Positions 10,968 through 19,283 of a stretch of DNA of 64,000 nucleotides are shown in pieces; the stretch's first letter is position 1, and each line of letters opens with the position of its first letter. The notes beneath the pieces were generated by a model, which saw only the letters and a list, made by a program, of their open reading frames with translations, did not search any database and was not told the DNA's origin. Source of the DNA: Lentzea nigeriaca (lineage in GTDB: Bacteria > Actinomycetota > Actinomycetes > Mycobacteriales > Pseudonocardiaceae); the NCBI RefSeq assembly GCF_016907955.1, contig NZ_JAFBCX010000005.1:248001-312000 (forward strand). Reading direction: 5' to 3'. A program made the position numbers and the translations under genes.

Positions 10968-11000
10968 TGAGGCCGTTCGGGTGTCACCCGGACGGCCTCA
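10968..11000. terminator. Bidirectional hairpin terminator
   Basis: Two 15-base arms (TGAGGCCGTTCGGGT and ACCCGGACGGCCTCA) around a 3-base loop, with a single T-G wobble. It sits between the convergent GlsB-like gene and the response regulator gene and could end both transcripts. Confidence 0.8.
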
Positions 11001-11014
11001 CGTCGTTGCGCGGG

Positions 11015-11665
11015 TCAGCTCGCGATGCCCGCGTCCCGCGCCAGCAGCGCCGCCTGCACCCGGTTCGTCAGCCCCAGCTTCGCCAGCAACCGCGACACGT
11101 ACGTCTTCACCGTCGCCTCGGACATGTGCAGCTTCGTCCCGATGTCCGCGTTCGACATGCCCTGCCCGAGCAGCGCGAGCACCTCGACCTCGCGCTCGGT
11201 CAGCCCGGCGACCGCCTTCTGCGCCTCCTGCCGCTTCGGCTGACCGGACGTCGCCACCATGCCCACGACCCGCGACGTGACCATCGGCGACAGGTAGGCC
11301 TCGCCGTTGTTCACCGCGCGCACGGCCCGTAGCAGTTCCTCGGGCGCTGAGTCCTTCAACAGGAACCCGGCGGCACCGTCGGACAGCGCGCGCACGATGT
11401 TCTCGTCCTCGCCGAACGTCGTGAGCATCACGACCCGCACGGACGGTGCGACGACCTTCAGCTCACGCGCGCACGCCAGGCCGTCCATCCGCGGCATGCG
11501 GATGTCGAGCACCGCCACGTCGACCCGGCGTTCGCGCACGATCTGCAGCGCCTCGCGGCCGTCGCCCGCCTCCGCCACCAGCTCGATGTCGTCGGCGGTG
11601 CCGAGAATGGCCTTGATGCCCGCCCGCATCAACGGCTCGTCGTCGGCGATGAGCACCCGGATCAT
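11015..11665 (-). CDS. NarL/FixJ-family response regulator
   Basis: 216 residues. The receiver domain has the acidic pair DD at 8-9, the phospho-acceptor Asp54 in VLDIRMPRMDG, Thr in MLTTFG and Lys in FLLKDSAP. A LuxR-type HTH follows (LTEREVEVLALLGQGMSN, then MSEATVKTYVSRLL). It should bind DNA as a dimer once phosphorylated by the kinase encoded immediately upstream. ATG at 11665 overlaps the kinase stop codon by ATGA, so the two are translationally coupled. Targets are unknown. Confidence 0.93.
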   Translation of the reverse strand: MIRVLIADDEPLMRAGIKAILGTADDIELVAEAGDGREALQIVRERRVDVAVLDIRMPRMDGLACARELKVVAPSVRVVMLTTFGEDENIVRALSDGAAGFLLKDSAPEELLRAVRAVNNGEAYLSPMVTSRVVGMVATSGQPKRQEAQKAVAGLTEREVEVLALLGQGMSNADIGTKLHMSEATVKTYVSRLLAKLGLTNRVQAALLARDAGIAS

Positions 11666-13263
11666 GAACCAGTCCTCTGCACGTGGATCTTCTTCTCGAC
11701 CAGCTTGCCGTCCCGGAAGCAGAAGCGCACCACCCGTGTGCCCTCGTCGCGGTAGGCCTGCTCGTCGGTGATGTGGTAGACGCAGTGCGAGCCCGGCGGT
11801 TCGGGCGGGGCCTGGGACCTGCGTTCGCCGTTGCCCACAAGGGGTTCGTCGCCGGACGGCAGCATCGCCAGCACCTCGGCCTCCGACTGTCCTTCCTGGA
11901 TCCGGTCGAGGGCCTGCTGCGTCACCACCTGAGTCACCGGCTGGGTGCCCAGCACGGTGAAGCCGCCGATGATGATCGTCAGCACGAGCGACGCGCCCGC
12001 GATCGACCCGACGCCCGCCCACTTGCGGATGCGCCGCCGAGGCACGTCCTCGTCCTGCTCGTCCTCCGGTTCGGGCAGCGCCGTCTCCTCGTACGGCAGC
12101 ACGGCGGCGATCCGGAAACCACCGGACGGCAACGCGCCCACGTGCAGGATTCCGCCTGCCACGCGCACACGTTCGGAGAGCCCGATCAGGCCGACGCCGG
12201 GCTCGCCCGACGTCGAACCGGTGCGCGACGGGTTGTTGCGCACCTCCACGACCAGCGCGTCCGGCTCGTACTTCACCGTCACCTGCACGGCGGCGCCGGG
12301 CGCGTGCTTGGCGGCGTTGGTCAGTCCCTCCTGCGCCACGCGATAAGCCGCGTGCGACACGCGTGACGGCAACGGATGCGCTTGCCCACCGCGCACCAGA
12401 CTGACCAGCACACCGGCCTTGCGCGCATCGCTCACCAACGAGTCGATGGACTCCACGGTCCGTGTCGCCGGGTCGTCGTCCGGGCCGTCCTCGGCCCGCA
12501 GCACGCCGATGATCGCCCGGAGTTCCTCCATGCCCGTCAGCGCCGCCGAGCGCAGCACCCCGATCGCCTCGCGCTGCTTGTCCCCCAGCGAGGGGTCGAG
12601 CGCCAGCGCGCCGGCGTGCACGGAGATCAACGAGAGCCGGTGGCCGAGACTGTCGTGCATGTCCTGGGCGATGCGGCTGCGTTCCCGCAGGCGCACCTGG
12701 CGGGAGATCATCCTGTGCTCGACCCGCATCCGCGCCTCGCGGTCCTGCATCGCCTGCACCAGCGCCTCGCGTTGCGCGAGGTAGCGGCCGACGAGGAACG
12801 GCAGCGCCACGCCGACACCGAAGATGGTGATCAGGATGAGCATGCCGTAGACGGGTTGGATGTCGATCGGCCTGGTGTCCCAGTCCCACATCAGCACCAC
12901 GACGATGAACGTCATCGTGGTCGACACGACCGCCTTGACCCACGACTCGATCCGCCGGCCCGCCGTGTAGCTCAGCACGACCATCAGCGCGGGCCCGAGG
13001 AACGGGATCGCCGCGCCGCCGATCATCACGGTCGCCGGCAGCACGTGCCGCAGCGGCAACAGCACCACGTAGGTGGCGATGAAGCCGGCGAGCGCCCAGC
13101 CCGACGCCTTGTGCTCGGACCACGGCCCCGGCCACAGGTCCAGCAGGATCACGGAGACCATGACGATCAGGTCGCCGGTGACCCGCACCGGGGTCAGCGC
13201 CTTGAACCGGACCAGGGTGTCGGCGTACAGCGCCTCGGCCCTGGTCCGCACAGCGGTAATCAC
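11662..13263 (-). CDS. NarL-type sensor histidine kinase with C-terminal membrane-tethered extracytoplasmic domain
   Basis: 533 residues. About four to five membrane helices fill residues 25-165. A HisKA_3 dimerisation domain follows with phospho-acceptor His203 in DMHDSLGH, and a short HATPase domain ends in GVGLIGLSERV and GGFRIAAVLPY. Unusually, the protein continues for about 140 residues: an acidic/basic linker, another membrane helix (about 415-440), then an outside domain with IQEGQSEAEVLAMLP, CVYH and FCFRDGKLVEKK, resembling the SmpA/BamE-like lipoprotein fold, with two Cys. GTG/ATG alternatives exist near 13263. It forms an operon with the response regulator. Confidence 0.88.
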   Translation of the reverse strand: MITAVRTRAEALYADTLVRFKALTPVRVTGDLIVMVSVILLDLWPGPWSEHKASGWALAGFIATYVVLLPLRHVLPATVMIGGAAIPFLGPALMVVLSYTAGRRIESWVKAVVSTTMTFIVVVLMWDWDTRPIDIQPVYGMLILITIFGVGVALPFLVGRYLAQREALVQAMQDREARMRVEHRMISRQVRLRERSRIAQDMHDSLGHRLSLISVHAGALALDPSLGDKQREAIGVLRSAALTGMEELRAIIGVLRAEDGPDDDPATRTVESIDSLVSDARKAGVLVSLVRGGQAHPLPSRVSHAAYRVAQEGLTNAAKHAPGAAVQVTVKYEPDALVVEVRNNPSRTGSTSGEPGVGLIGLSERVRVAGGILHVGALPSGGFRIAAVLPYEETALPEPEDEQDEDVPRRRIRKWAGVGSIAGASLVLTIIIGGFTVLGTQPVTQVVTQQALDRIQEGQSEAEVLAMLPSGDEPLVGNGERRSQAPPEPPGSHCVYHITDEQAYRDEGTRVVRFCFRDGKLVEKKIHVQRTGS

Positions 13264-13452
13264 GCCCTCAAGCTACGAGACGTCCCACCACTCGCGCGGC
13301 ACGCTGGAGTATCGGGTTCGCGCGACGAAAGTTGACGCCCCGGTCGATCCCCGGTCGCGTGGAAGCCTTTCGACGAGGTTCTAAGGACACTCCCGGCGCC
13401 TGCCGGTCTCGGAATACTTCGCCTCCCGCACATCAATCTCTCAGGGGGAAAC

Positions 13453-13896
13453 ATGAGAAAAGCGTTGTGTGTGCTGTTCGCCGCCGCCGTGGCGATGATG
13501 TCCTTGCTGGGCACCGCGTCCGCGGCAACGGGGAAGACGGAGATCGAGGTCGGAGCGGTGGTGCAGCGCGACGTCTCGGCTCAGGCCTTGTCGTGCGGTT
13601 CCGGCAACATGTGTGCGTGGCCGGTCGCGGACGGCAGCAGCAGCCGCTGCAGCTGGGGCAGCGCCGACCCCGACTGGCAGGGCGGATCCGTCAGGTGTTC
13701 GTGGTCGGGGACCCGCGCGGTGCGGGCCGTCGAGAACGCCGGCACGAGCACGTCCTACGCCAGGGTGTGCCTGTACCCCGGCGCGGACTACACCGGCGAC
13801 GTGGCCTACTACGTCGTACGAGGTGCGGAAGCGCCGAACTTCCCGAACGTGAAGATCCGCTCCCACAAGTGGGTCACCGGCAACACGTGCTGGTGA
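13453..13896 (+). CDS. Secreted Cys-rich protein, peptidase inhibitor family I36-like
   Basis: 147 residues with a clean Sec signal peptide (MRKALCVLFAAAVAMM then cleavage after ASA, about residue 24). The mature part has six Cys, which could form three disulfides, and the pattern G-N-M-C-A-W followed by a later V-C-L-Y-P-G-A-D-Y. This resembles actinobacterial secreted proteins annotated as I36 inhibitors or beta/gamma-crystallin-like. A GGGGGAAAC ribosome-binding site precedes the ATG. Free-standing gene with its own terminator; it may be a secreted protease inhibitor, but this is a family-level guess. Confidence 0.7.
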   Translation: MRKALCVLFAAAVAMMSLLGTASAATGKTEIEVGAVVQRDVSAQALSCGSGNMCAWPVADGSSSRCSWGSADPDWQGGSVRCSWSGTRAVRAVENAGTSTSYARVCLYPGADYTGDVAYYVVRGAEAPNFPNVKIRSHKWVTGNTCW

Positions 13897-13910
13897 TCGA
13901 CTGAGGGCTG

Positions 13911-13943
13911 CCGCGGCGGTGTCCGTTGTGGACACCGCCGCGG
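13911..13943. terminator. Perfect 14-bp stem hairpin between convergent genes
   Basis: CCGCGGCGGTGTCC and GGACACCGCCGCGG are exact inverse complements around the loop GTTGT. It lies between the I36-like gene and the ArsR-type regulator, and can serve as terminator for both. Confidence 0.85.
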
Positions 13944-13950
13944 TATCCCC

Positions 13951-14769
13951 TCACCGGTCCGCGGCGAGCACCCTCAGCCCCAGCGGGGTGATGAGGTGCC
14001 GGGCGAAGTTCTCCTCGCGCTCGGTGGCGATGAGACCCGCCTCGCGCAGGACGCCGGTGTGATGGCTCACCGTGGCGGGAGCGACGCCCACCAGCTTCGC
14101 GAGCCGGGTCGTGGTGCTCCCGCCAACCACCGACCGCAGGATGGACGCCCTCGTGGAGCCCAGCAGCGCGGTCACGTGATCACCGCCTGGCCGTCCCCCC
14201 GCCAGCAGCCGACACTCGGTCCGGATCGGGTAAACGAGCTGCGGATCCGCCGGTGCCACCTGGTGGTGCAGGGCGAAGTAGCAGGGAACGAGCACGAGAC
14301 CCCGTCCGCCGAGATGCAGGTCCAGGTGGTGCGGGTGGTCGACGGACAGCACCGGCGGATCCCACCGGGTGTCCGGTCCGAGGCCGTCCAGCAGTCCTTC
14401 CGGCCCGCAGTGCAGGAATCGCTGGATCTTGGCCGCCACCTCGGTGCGCACGCCGTCCTCGATCACGGGCAGGTGCGGCTCGATCACGGACCTGAAGTAG
14501 ACGCGTAGAGCGCGATGCAGCCGTTGCGGCGCCGACGGCAGCACCTCGTGCGGCGCCAGTTTCGCCATGGTGCGCAACGCCATTCGCAGTTCCGCGTCCC
14601 GAGAGGCGAGTTCGCGCAGATGGCGGCGCCACGGGCCGAAGGACGGGTCGTCGTTGGCACAGTGCAGGATCTGGGCGCTGCTGACGATCTCCCACAGCAG
14701 GTCGGTTTCCAGTTTCATCCTGGTGCGGGCGAGATCACGATCGGTGAAATGGATGCGCAACTGCGGCAC
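13951..14769 (-). CDS. ArsR-type winged-helix regulator with large N-terminal domain
   Basis: 272 residues. The last 80 or so residues form a winged helix of the ArsR type: STRASILRSV, then TTTRLAKLVGVAPATVSHHTGVLREAGLI as HTH and recognition helix, and a wing ending in RHLITPLGLRVL. The N-terminal 180 residues are a domain seen in many actinobacterial ArsR-like regulators of unknown ligand. GTG at 14769 is preferred because GGGGGAAGA is correctly spaced before it; a TTG at 14781 has no ribosome-binding site. It is convergent with the secreted protein and upstream of the potBC pair on the same strand, with 77 bp between. Confidence 0.75.
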   Translation of the reverse strand: MPQLRIHFTDRDLARTRMKLETDLLWEIVSSAQILHCANDDPSFGPWRRHLRELASRDAELRMALRTMAKLAPHEVLPSAPQRLHRALRVYFRSVIEPHLPVIEDGVRTEVAAKIQRFLHCGPEGLLDGLGPDTRWDPPVLSVDHPHHLDLHLGGRGLVLVPCYFALHHQVAPADPQLVYPIRTECRLLAGGRPGGDHVTALLGSTRASILRSVVGGSTTTRLAKLVGVAPATVSHHTGVLREAGLIATEREENFARHLITPLGLRVLAADR

Positions 14770-14846
14770 GTCTTCCCCCAAGAGCTGCCGGTGTCACACC
14801 CGAGAAGTCACCCGCGCACGGGCGGAGATACAGCCCTGGCACGAAG

Positions 14847-15653
14847 TTACGCCAGCTGCGCGACAGATCCCGCCTTGCGCGCACGCCACGACGCGATCAC
14901 CACACCGATGATCAGCAGCACCGCCGTCGCCGTCACCATCGACGTCGACAGCGCCACGATCTCCGGTGAGATTCCTCGTTTCGAGGCCTGCGCGTAGACG
15001 AACACCGGCAACGTCGTGGATCCGACACCCGTGAGGTACGAGGAGATCACCACGTCGTCGAACGACAGCAGGAACGCGAACGCCGCACCCGCCACCACCG
15101 CGGGAGCCACCAACGGCAAAGTGACGGTTCGGAAGGCGACGAAGGGCGACGCACCGAGATCCGCCGCGGCCTCCTCCAGCCGAACGTCCATTCCGGACAC
15201 CCGCGACCGCACCACGACGACCACGAAGCTCAGCGAGAACGCCACGTGCGCGAACAGCAGCGCACCGAACCCGAGTGGAATCCCGGCGATCTTCACGAAG
15301 AACCCCAGCATCGCCACGCCCATGACGACCTCGGGCACCACCAGCGGCAGCGACAGCAGCACGGTCCAGAGCCCGCGACCGGAGAACGCCCGCCGCAGCC
15401 CGAACGCCGCCAGCGTCCCGATCACCGTCGAGATCGCCGCGGACGCCAGCGCGAGCTGCAGGGTCAGCCGCAACGAGTCCAGCACTCGGGTGTCGTCGGC
15501 CAGCGCGGCGTACCACTGCGTCGACAGACCGCTGATCCGGCTGAGGGACCGCGACGAGTTGAACGACGCGATCGCGAGCCACGCGATCGGCGCGTACAGG
15601 AACACGAACACCAGCGCGGTGACGGCTCCGAGCGCCCTCGGCCGACGGTTCAC
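14847..15653 (-). CDS. potC: Spermidine/putrescine-type ABC transporter permease (PotC-like)
   Basis: A 268-residue MetI-like permease with six predicted helices. The EAA loop is LEEAAADLGASPFVAFRTV, and a LSFDDVVISSYL segment characteristic of PotC follows. GTG at 15653 overlaps the potB stop as GTGA. Partner of PotB, PotA and PotD for import of polyamines or a related small molecule. The potA-potD pair is not adjacent: a TetR-P450 cassette of about 1.6 kb on the other strand lies between. Confidence 0.9.
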   Translation of the reverse strand: MNRRPRALGAVTALVFVFLYAPIAWLAIASFNSSRSLSRISGLSTQWYAALADDTRVLDSLRLTLQLALASAAISTVIGTLAAFGLRRAFSGRGLWTVLLSLPLVVPEVVMGVAMLGFFVKIAGIPLGFGALLFAHVAFSLSFVVVVVRSRVSGMDVRLEEAAADLGASPFVAFRTVTLPLVAPAVVAGAAFAFLLSFDDVVISSYLTGVGSTTLPVFVYAQASKRGISPEIVALSTSMVTATAVLLIIGVVIASWRARKAGSVAQLA

Positions 15654-16490
15654 AGCACGTCCTCCCCACGCCGCCCGCGCAGGATCAGCACGAGCACCAC
15701 CAGCACGAGCAGCAGCACGGCCATCGCCGAGCCCAGCGGCCAGTTGTTGCCGCCGCGGAACTGGTCGTCGATCACCGACCCGAACGTCGACTGGTCGACA
15801 CCGCCGAGCAGTTTCGGCGTCACGAAGTCACCGGCCGCGGGCACCAGCACCAGCAACGACCCGGCCAGCACACCCGTGAACACACCGGGCAGCACGACGC
15901 GGAAGAACGTCGACGTGCGTCCGTGGCCGAGGTCGTAGGACGCCTCCACGAGCCGGAAGTCGAACCGCTCGCACGCCACGTACAGCGGCAGCACCATGAA
16001 CGGCAGGAAGCCGTAGGTGAGCCCCAGGATCACCGCGCCGTGCGTGAGCAGGAACCCGCCGTCGCGGTCCAGCCCGACCCAGCCGAGCACGGTGTTGACC
16101 AGGCCCTCGCCGTCCAGCAACGCCTTCCACGCGTAGATCCGCGCGAGATAGCTCGACCAGAACGGGATCAGCACCGCCGCGAGCAGCGCGGTCCGGTAGC
16201 GGCCGCCGTGCCGTGCGATGAACCAGGCCAGCGGAAAGCCCAGCAGCAGACAGGCGACGGTCGTCGCCACCGCGTAGACCAGGGTCCGTCCGAAGATCGG
16301 CAGGAACGCCGGATCGAGCGCCGTCAGGTAGGCCTGGGTCGTCCACGGCAGCACCGCGCGGGCGACACCGGTGTCCCGCGTGGCGAAGCTGAACTGGACG
16401 ACGATCGCCAACGGCGCGATCAGGAAAATCCCCAGCCACAGCCCGGTAGGCGTGAGCAGGGCGTTGGCCTTCAGCCAGCGTCGTGACACA
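15650..16490 (-). CDS. potB: Spermidine/putrescine-type ABC transporter permease (PotB-like)
   Basis: About 279 residues, six helices. The EAA loop region is LVEASYDLGHGRTSTFFRVVLPG, and PSS-like substrate-channel segments include FWSSYLARIYAWKALL, which is diagnostic for PotB. The start is uncertain: the GTG at 16490 is chosen, but a GTG at 16507 is also in frame and could be leaderless. It is divergent from the TetR gene with only about 40 bp between, so a TetR operator there could control both directions. Confidence 0.87.
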
Positions 16491-16509
16491 ACAGCAGATG
16501 ATGCCACGC

Positions 16510-16543
16510 GAACATTTGTGTACCGTTGTGAACATGAGTGTTC
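16510..16543. promoter_or_regulatory. Putative TetR operator and divergent promoter
   Basis: The sequence contains GAACA at 16510, GAACA at 16530 and TGTTC at 16539; the last two form the inverted repeat GAACA-N4-TGTTC, overlapping the TetR start codon. A TACCGT -10-like hexamer ends 7 bases before the TetR ATG, suggesting a leaderless transcript. Binding by this TetR is inferred from position only. Confidence 0.45.
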
Positions 16544-17073
16544 AGCTGCTCGACACGGCGACATCCGTGCTGCTCAAGGACCCGACGGCGTCCCTGGGCG
16601 ACGTGGCGAAGGCGGCCGGTGTCGGCAGGACCACACTCCACAAGCGCTTTCCGACCAGGGCGGACCTGATCCACGCGCTCGCCACCGAGGCGCTCGACCT
16701 GGTCGGCGAGGCCATCTCCAGCGTCGACCTCGACACCGACGACGCGATCGAGCAGCTCGTCGAGAAGCTCGTGCCGCTGGGCCCGCGCATCGAGTTCCTG
16801 CTGCGGTTCCCGAACCTGCGGGACGACGAGCGGCTCAGCGTCCGGCTCACGACCTTGGACCAGCCGGTGATCGACCTGATCTCCCGGTTGCAGGGCACGC
16901 GGCTGCGTGCCGACCTGCCGGCGTGGTGGATCACCCAGATCCTCTACGCCGGCGTCTACAGCGCCTGGGAGGGGATCGCCGCCGGACGACTGGCGCCGCT
17001 CGACGCTCCCCGGCTGGTGCTCACGACGTTCTACTTGGGGGTAAGTGATGCTGGAGCAGCTGACCGGTCGTGA
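16534..17073 (+). CDS. TetR-family transcriptional regulator
   Basis: 179 residues. The N-terminal HTH is short but typical: ASLGDVAKAAGVGRTTLHKRFPTRADLIHAL. The C-terminal helical ligand domain is not assignable. ATG at 16534; the frame is open upstream but no ribosome-binding site is seen, consistent with a leaderless start. Its end overlaps the P450 start by 26 bp, so the two genes form a translationally coupled operon. It probably represses itself and the P450, and possibly the divergent potB. Confidence 0.85.
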   Translation: MSVQLLDTATSVLLKDPTASLGDVAKAAGVGRTTLHKRFPTRADLIHALATEALDLVGEAISSVDLDTDDAIEQLVEKLVPLGPRIEFLLRFPNLRDDERLSVRLTTLDQPVIDLISRLQGTRLRADLPAWWITQILYAGVYSAWEGIAAGRLAPLDAPRLVLTTFYLGVSDAGAADRS

Positions 17074-18160
17074 AGATCCATATCCGATCTACGAGCAGAT
17101 AAGAGCGCGTGGACCGCTGGCGAGGGACAACGGCGTCTGGGTGACGGGGGACTACGCGACGTGCAACAAGATCCTCCGCGACCGCCGGTTCGGCGTCCGG
17201 TACACCGACGGCACCTATCCGGGCATGAGCGGCCTGCTGCCGGAGTCGTTCCTGGAGACCGATCCGCCCGACCACACCCGGCTGCGCAGGCTCGCCGCGC
17301 CCGCGTTCAGCCCGAGGAAGATCGACGAGTACCGGACACGGGTCGAGAAGGTCGCGGAGTCGTTGCTGGACGCGGACCAGTTCGACCTGATCGCCGGCTT
17401 CGCGGCACCGCTGCCGATCGCGGTGATCAGCGAACTGCTCGGCATCCCCGACTCCGACACCGGTGACTTCGCGGACTACGGCAGGCTGATCGCCGCGTCG
17501 TTCGACCAGCCGATGACACCGGAGATGCGCCTCGCCGCGGAGAAGGTCGGAGCGTTGTTCGAACGGCTCATCGCGGACCGGCGCGCGCGGCCGGGCGACG
17601 ACGTGATCAGCTCACTGGTCGCCGCCGAGGCAGAGCAGAAGCTGACCGTGCCGGAGCTGATGGGCACGCTCGTCCTGCTGCTGATCGCGGGGTTCGAGAC
17701 CACGGTCAACCTGATCGGTAACGGCGTGCGCGCGCTGCTCGACCACCCTGCGCAATGGGCGCTCTTCAAGGCCAACCCCGAGATGGCGCCCGACGTCGTA
17801 GAGGAGGTGCTGCGCTGGGCGCCGCCGGTGCACCTGACCAACCGCATCGCGCACGAACAGGTCGATCTCGTCGCCGCCGACCAGGAGATCACCCTGCTCC
17901 TCGGCGCGGCGAACCGGGACCCGGACGTGTTTCCCGACGCGCACCGCTTCGACGTGATGCGCGTGCAGCAGCCGGAGCACCTCGCGTTCTCCAGCGGCGT
18001 CCACTACTGCCTGGGCGCGACGCTGGCGCGGATGGAGGGCGCGGTCGCGTTCAGGACTCTGGCGCGGCGGATGCCGGACCTGCGGCAGGCGGGCCCGGCG
18101 ACGTTCCGCGAGTCCATCGTGATCAGAGGTCTGGCGTCGCTGCCGGTCAGCCGGTCTTGA
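17048..18160 (+). CDS. Cytochrome P450
   Basis: 370 residues, slightly short for bacterial P450s (about 400), mainly from a trimmed N-terminus. The I-helix oxygen motif is LIAGFETT, the K-helix ExxR is EEVLRW (E-V-L-R), and the haem loop is FSSGVHYCLG with the axial Cys near residue 321. A soluble class I monooxygenase; no ferredoxin is encoded beside it. GTG at 17045 and ATG at 17048 are both possible after a GGGGG ribosome-binding site. It is convergent with potD, overlapping its 3' end by 14 bp. The substrate is unknown. Confidence 0.93.
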   Translation: MLEQLTGREDPYPIYEQIRARGPLARDNGVWVTGDYATCNKILRDRRFGVRYTDGTYPGMSGLLPESFLETDPPDHTRLRRLAAPAFSPRKIDEYRTRVEKVAESLLDADQFDLIAGFAAPLPIAVISELLGIPDSDTGDFADYGRLIAASFDQPMTPEMRLAAEKVGALFERLIADRRARPGDDVISSLVAAEAEQKLTVPELMGTLVLLLIAGFETTVNLIGNGVRALLDHPAQWALFKANPEMAPDVVEEVLRWAPPVHLTNRIAHEQVDLVAADQEITLLLGAANRDPDVFPDAHRFDVMRVQQPEHLAFSSGVHYCLGATLARMEGAVAFRTLARRMPDLRQAGPATFRESIVIRGLASLPVSRS

Positions 18161-19283
18161 CCTTCGTCCAGGCGTCGGCGTACTTCGCCTCGACGTCGCC
18201 GCCCAGGTCCTTGGTGAACGGGAGCTTCTTCAGCCGGTCCTCCGACGGGTAGACCAGCGGGTCGTTCAGCAGCTCCTTGTCGATCAACGGCTTGGCGGCG
18301 GCGTTGGGGCTGCCGTACCGCACCGCGTTGGACAGCGCCGCACCCGTTTCCGCGCCGAGGATGTAGTCGATGAACCTGTGGGCGTTCTCGGCGTGGGGCG
18401 CGTCCTTGGGGATGACCAGAAGGTCCACATAGGACAGTCCACCCTCTGCCGGGATGGCGTAACCGACGTCGGAGTTGGCCGCACGGGCCTGGAAGGCGTC
18501 ACCGGAGTACGCCTGGGCCAGCCGGACCTGGCCCGAGGTCAGCGGCTCGATCACGTCGGAGGTGATCTGGCCGAGCTTCTTCTTCAACGACAGCAGGAAG
18601 TTCGCCGCGTCGTCGATCTGCCTGGCGTCCGTGGTGTTCGGGTCGTGGCCGAGCTTGAGCAGACCGAGCGCCATGCCGTCGCGGGCCTCGTCGAGGATCG
18701 AGCTGCGACCCTGGGCGTTCGGCAGGTCGTAGGCCGAGAACCCGGTGACGTCACCGCCGATCTGCGACTTCGAGAACGCGAGACCCGTCGTGCCCCACGC
18801 CCACGGCACCGAGTACTTGTTGCCGGCGTCGTGGTCGGCCTCGACGAACCGCTTCTCCAGGTTCTTGAGGTTCGGCAGCAGCGAGTGGTCCAGCGGCTGC
18901 AGCAGCCCGGACCGCAGGAACCGGCGCAGGAAGTTGTCGCTCGGCACGACCAGGTCGTAGCCCGCCTGGCCGGACGCGATCTTGGCTTCCATCTCGTCGT
19001 TGGTCGAGAAGTTGTCGTACGTGACCTCGATGCCGGTCGCGGTCTTGAAGCCCGGCAACGTCTCCGGTGCGATGTAGTCGGTCCAGTTGTAGAAGTTGAG
19101 CTTCGGCTCGTTCTTCAGGTTCGTGGCCTTCGCGGCGGACGTCGGGCCGCTCGACGTGGGCGCCTGGCCGACACCGCAGGCGGCGAGCGCGAAGAACGTC
19201 ATCGAGCCCAGCATCGTGCGCCGGGTCACCCTCGGGGAGTCGGCGTCCCACAGGCGGGCGATCCGGACTTTCCTGTCAGTCAT
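18147..19283 (-). CDS. potD: Polyamine-type ABC transporter substrate-binding protein (PotD-like)
   Basis: 378 residues. The N-terminus has a twin-arginine-like VTRRTMLG segment, a hydrophobic stretch and the lipobox LAAC, so it is a membrane-anchored lipoprotein, probably exported by Tat. The mature part begins with LNFYNWTDYIAPE, a hallmark of PotD/PotF, and has the later VDLLVIPKDAPH and AHRFIDYIL segments of this family. ATG at 19283 overlaps the potA stop by 8 bp, so translation is coupled. Delivers polyamine or a similar cation to PotBC. Confidence 0.92.
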   Translation of the reverse strand: MTDRKVRIARLWDADSPRVTRRTMLGSMTFFALAACGVGQAPTSSGPTSAAKATNLKNEPKLNFYNWTDYIAPETLPGFKTATGIEVTYDNFSTNDEMEAKIASGQAGYDLVVPSDNFLRRFLRSGLLQPLDHSLLPNLKNLEKRFVEADHDAGNKYSVPWAWGTTGLAFSKSQIGGDVTGFSAYDLPNAQGRSSILDEARDGMALGLLKLGHDPNTTDARQIDDAANFLLSLKKKLGQITSDVIEPLTSGQVRLAQAYSGDAFQARAANSDVGYAIPAEGGLSYVDLLVIPKDAPHAENAHRFIDYILGAETGAALSNAVRYGSPNAAAKPLIDKELLNDPLVYPSEDRLKKLPFTKDLGGDVEAKYADAWTKVKTG

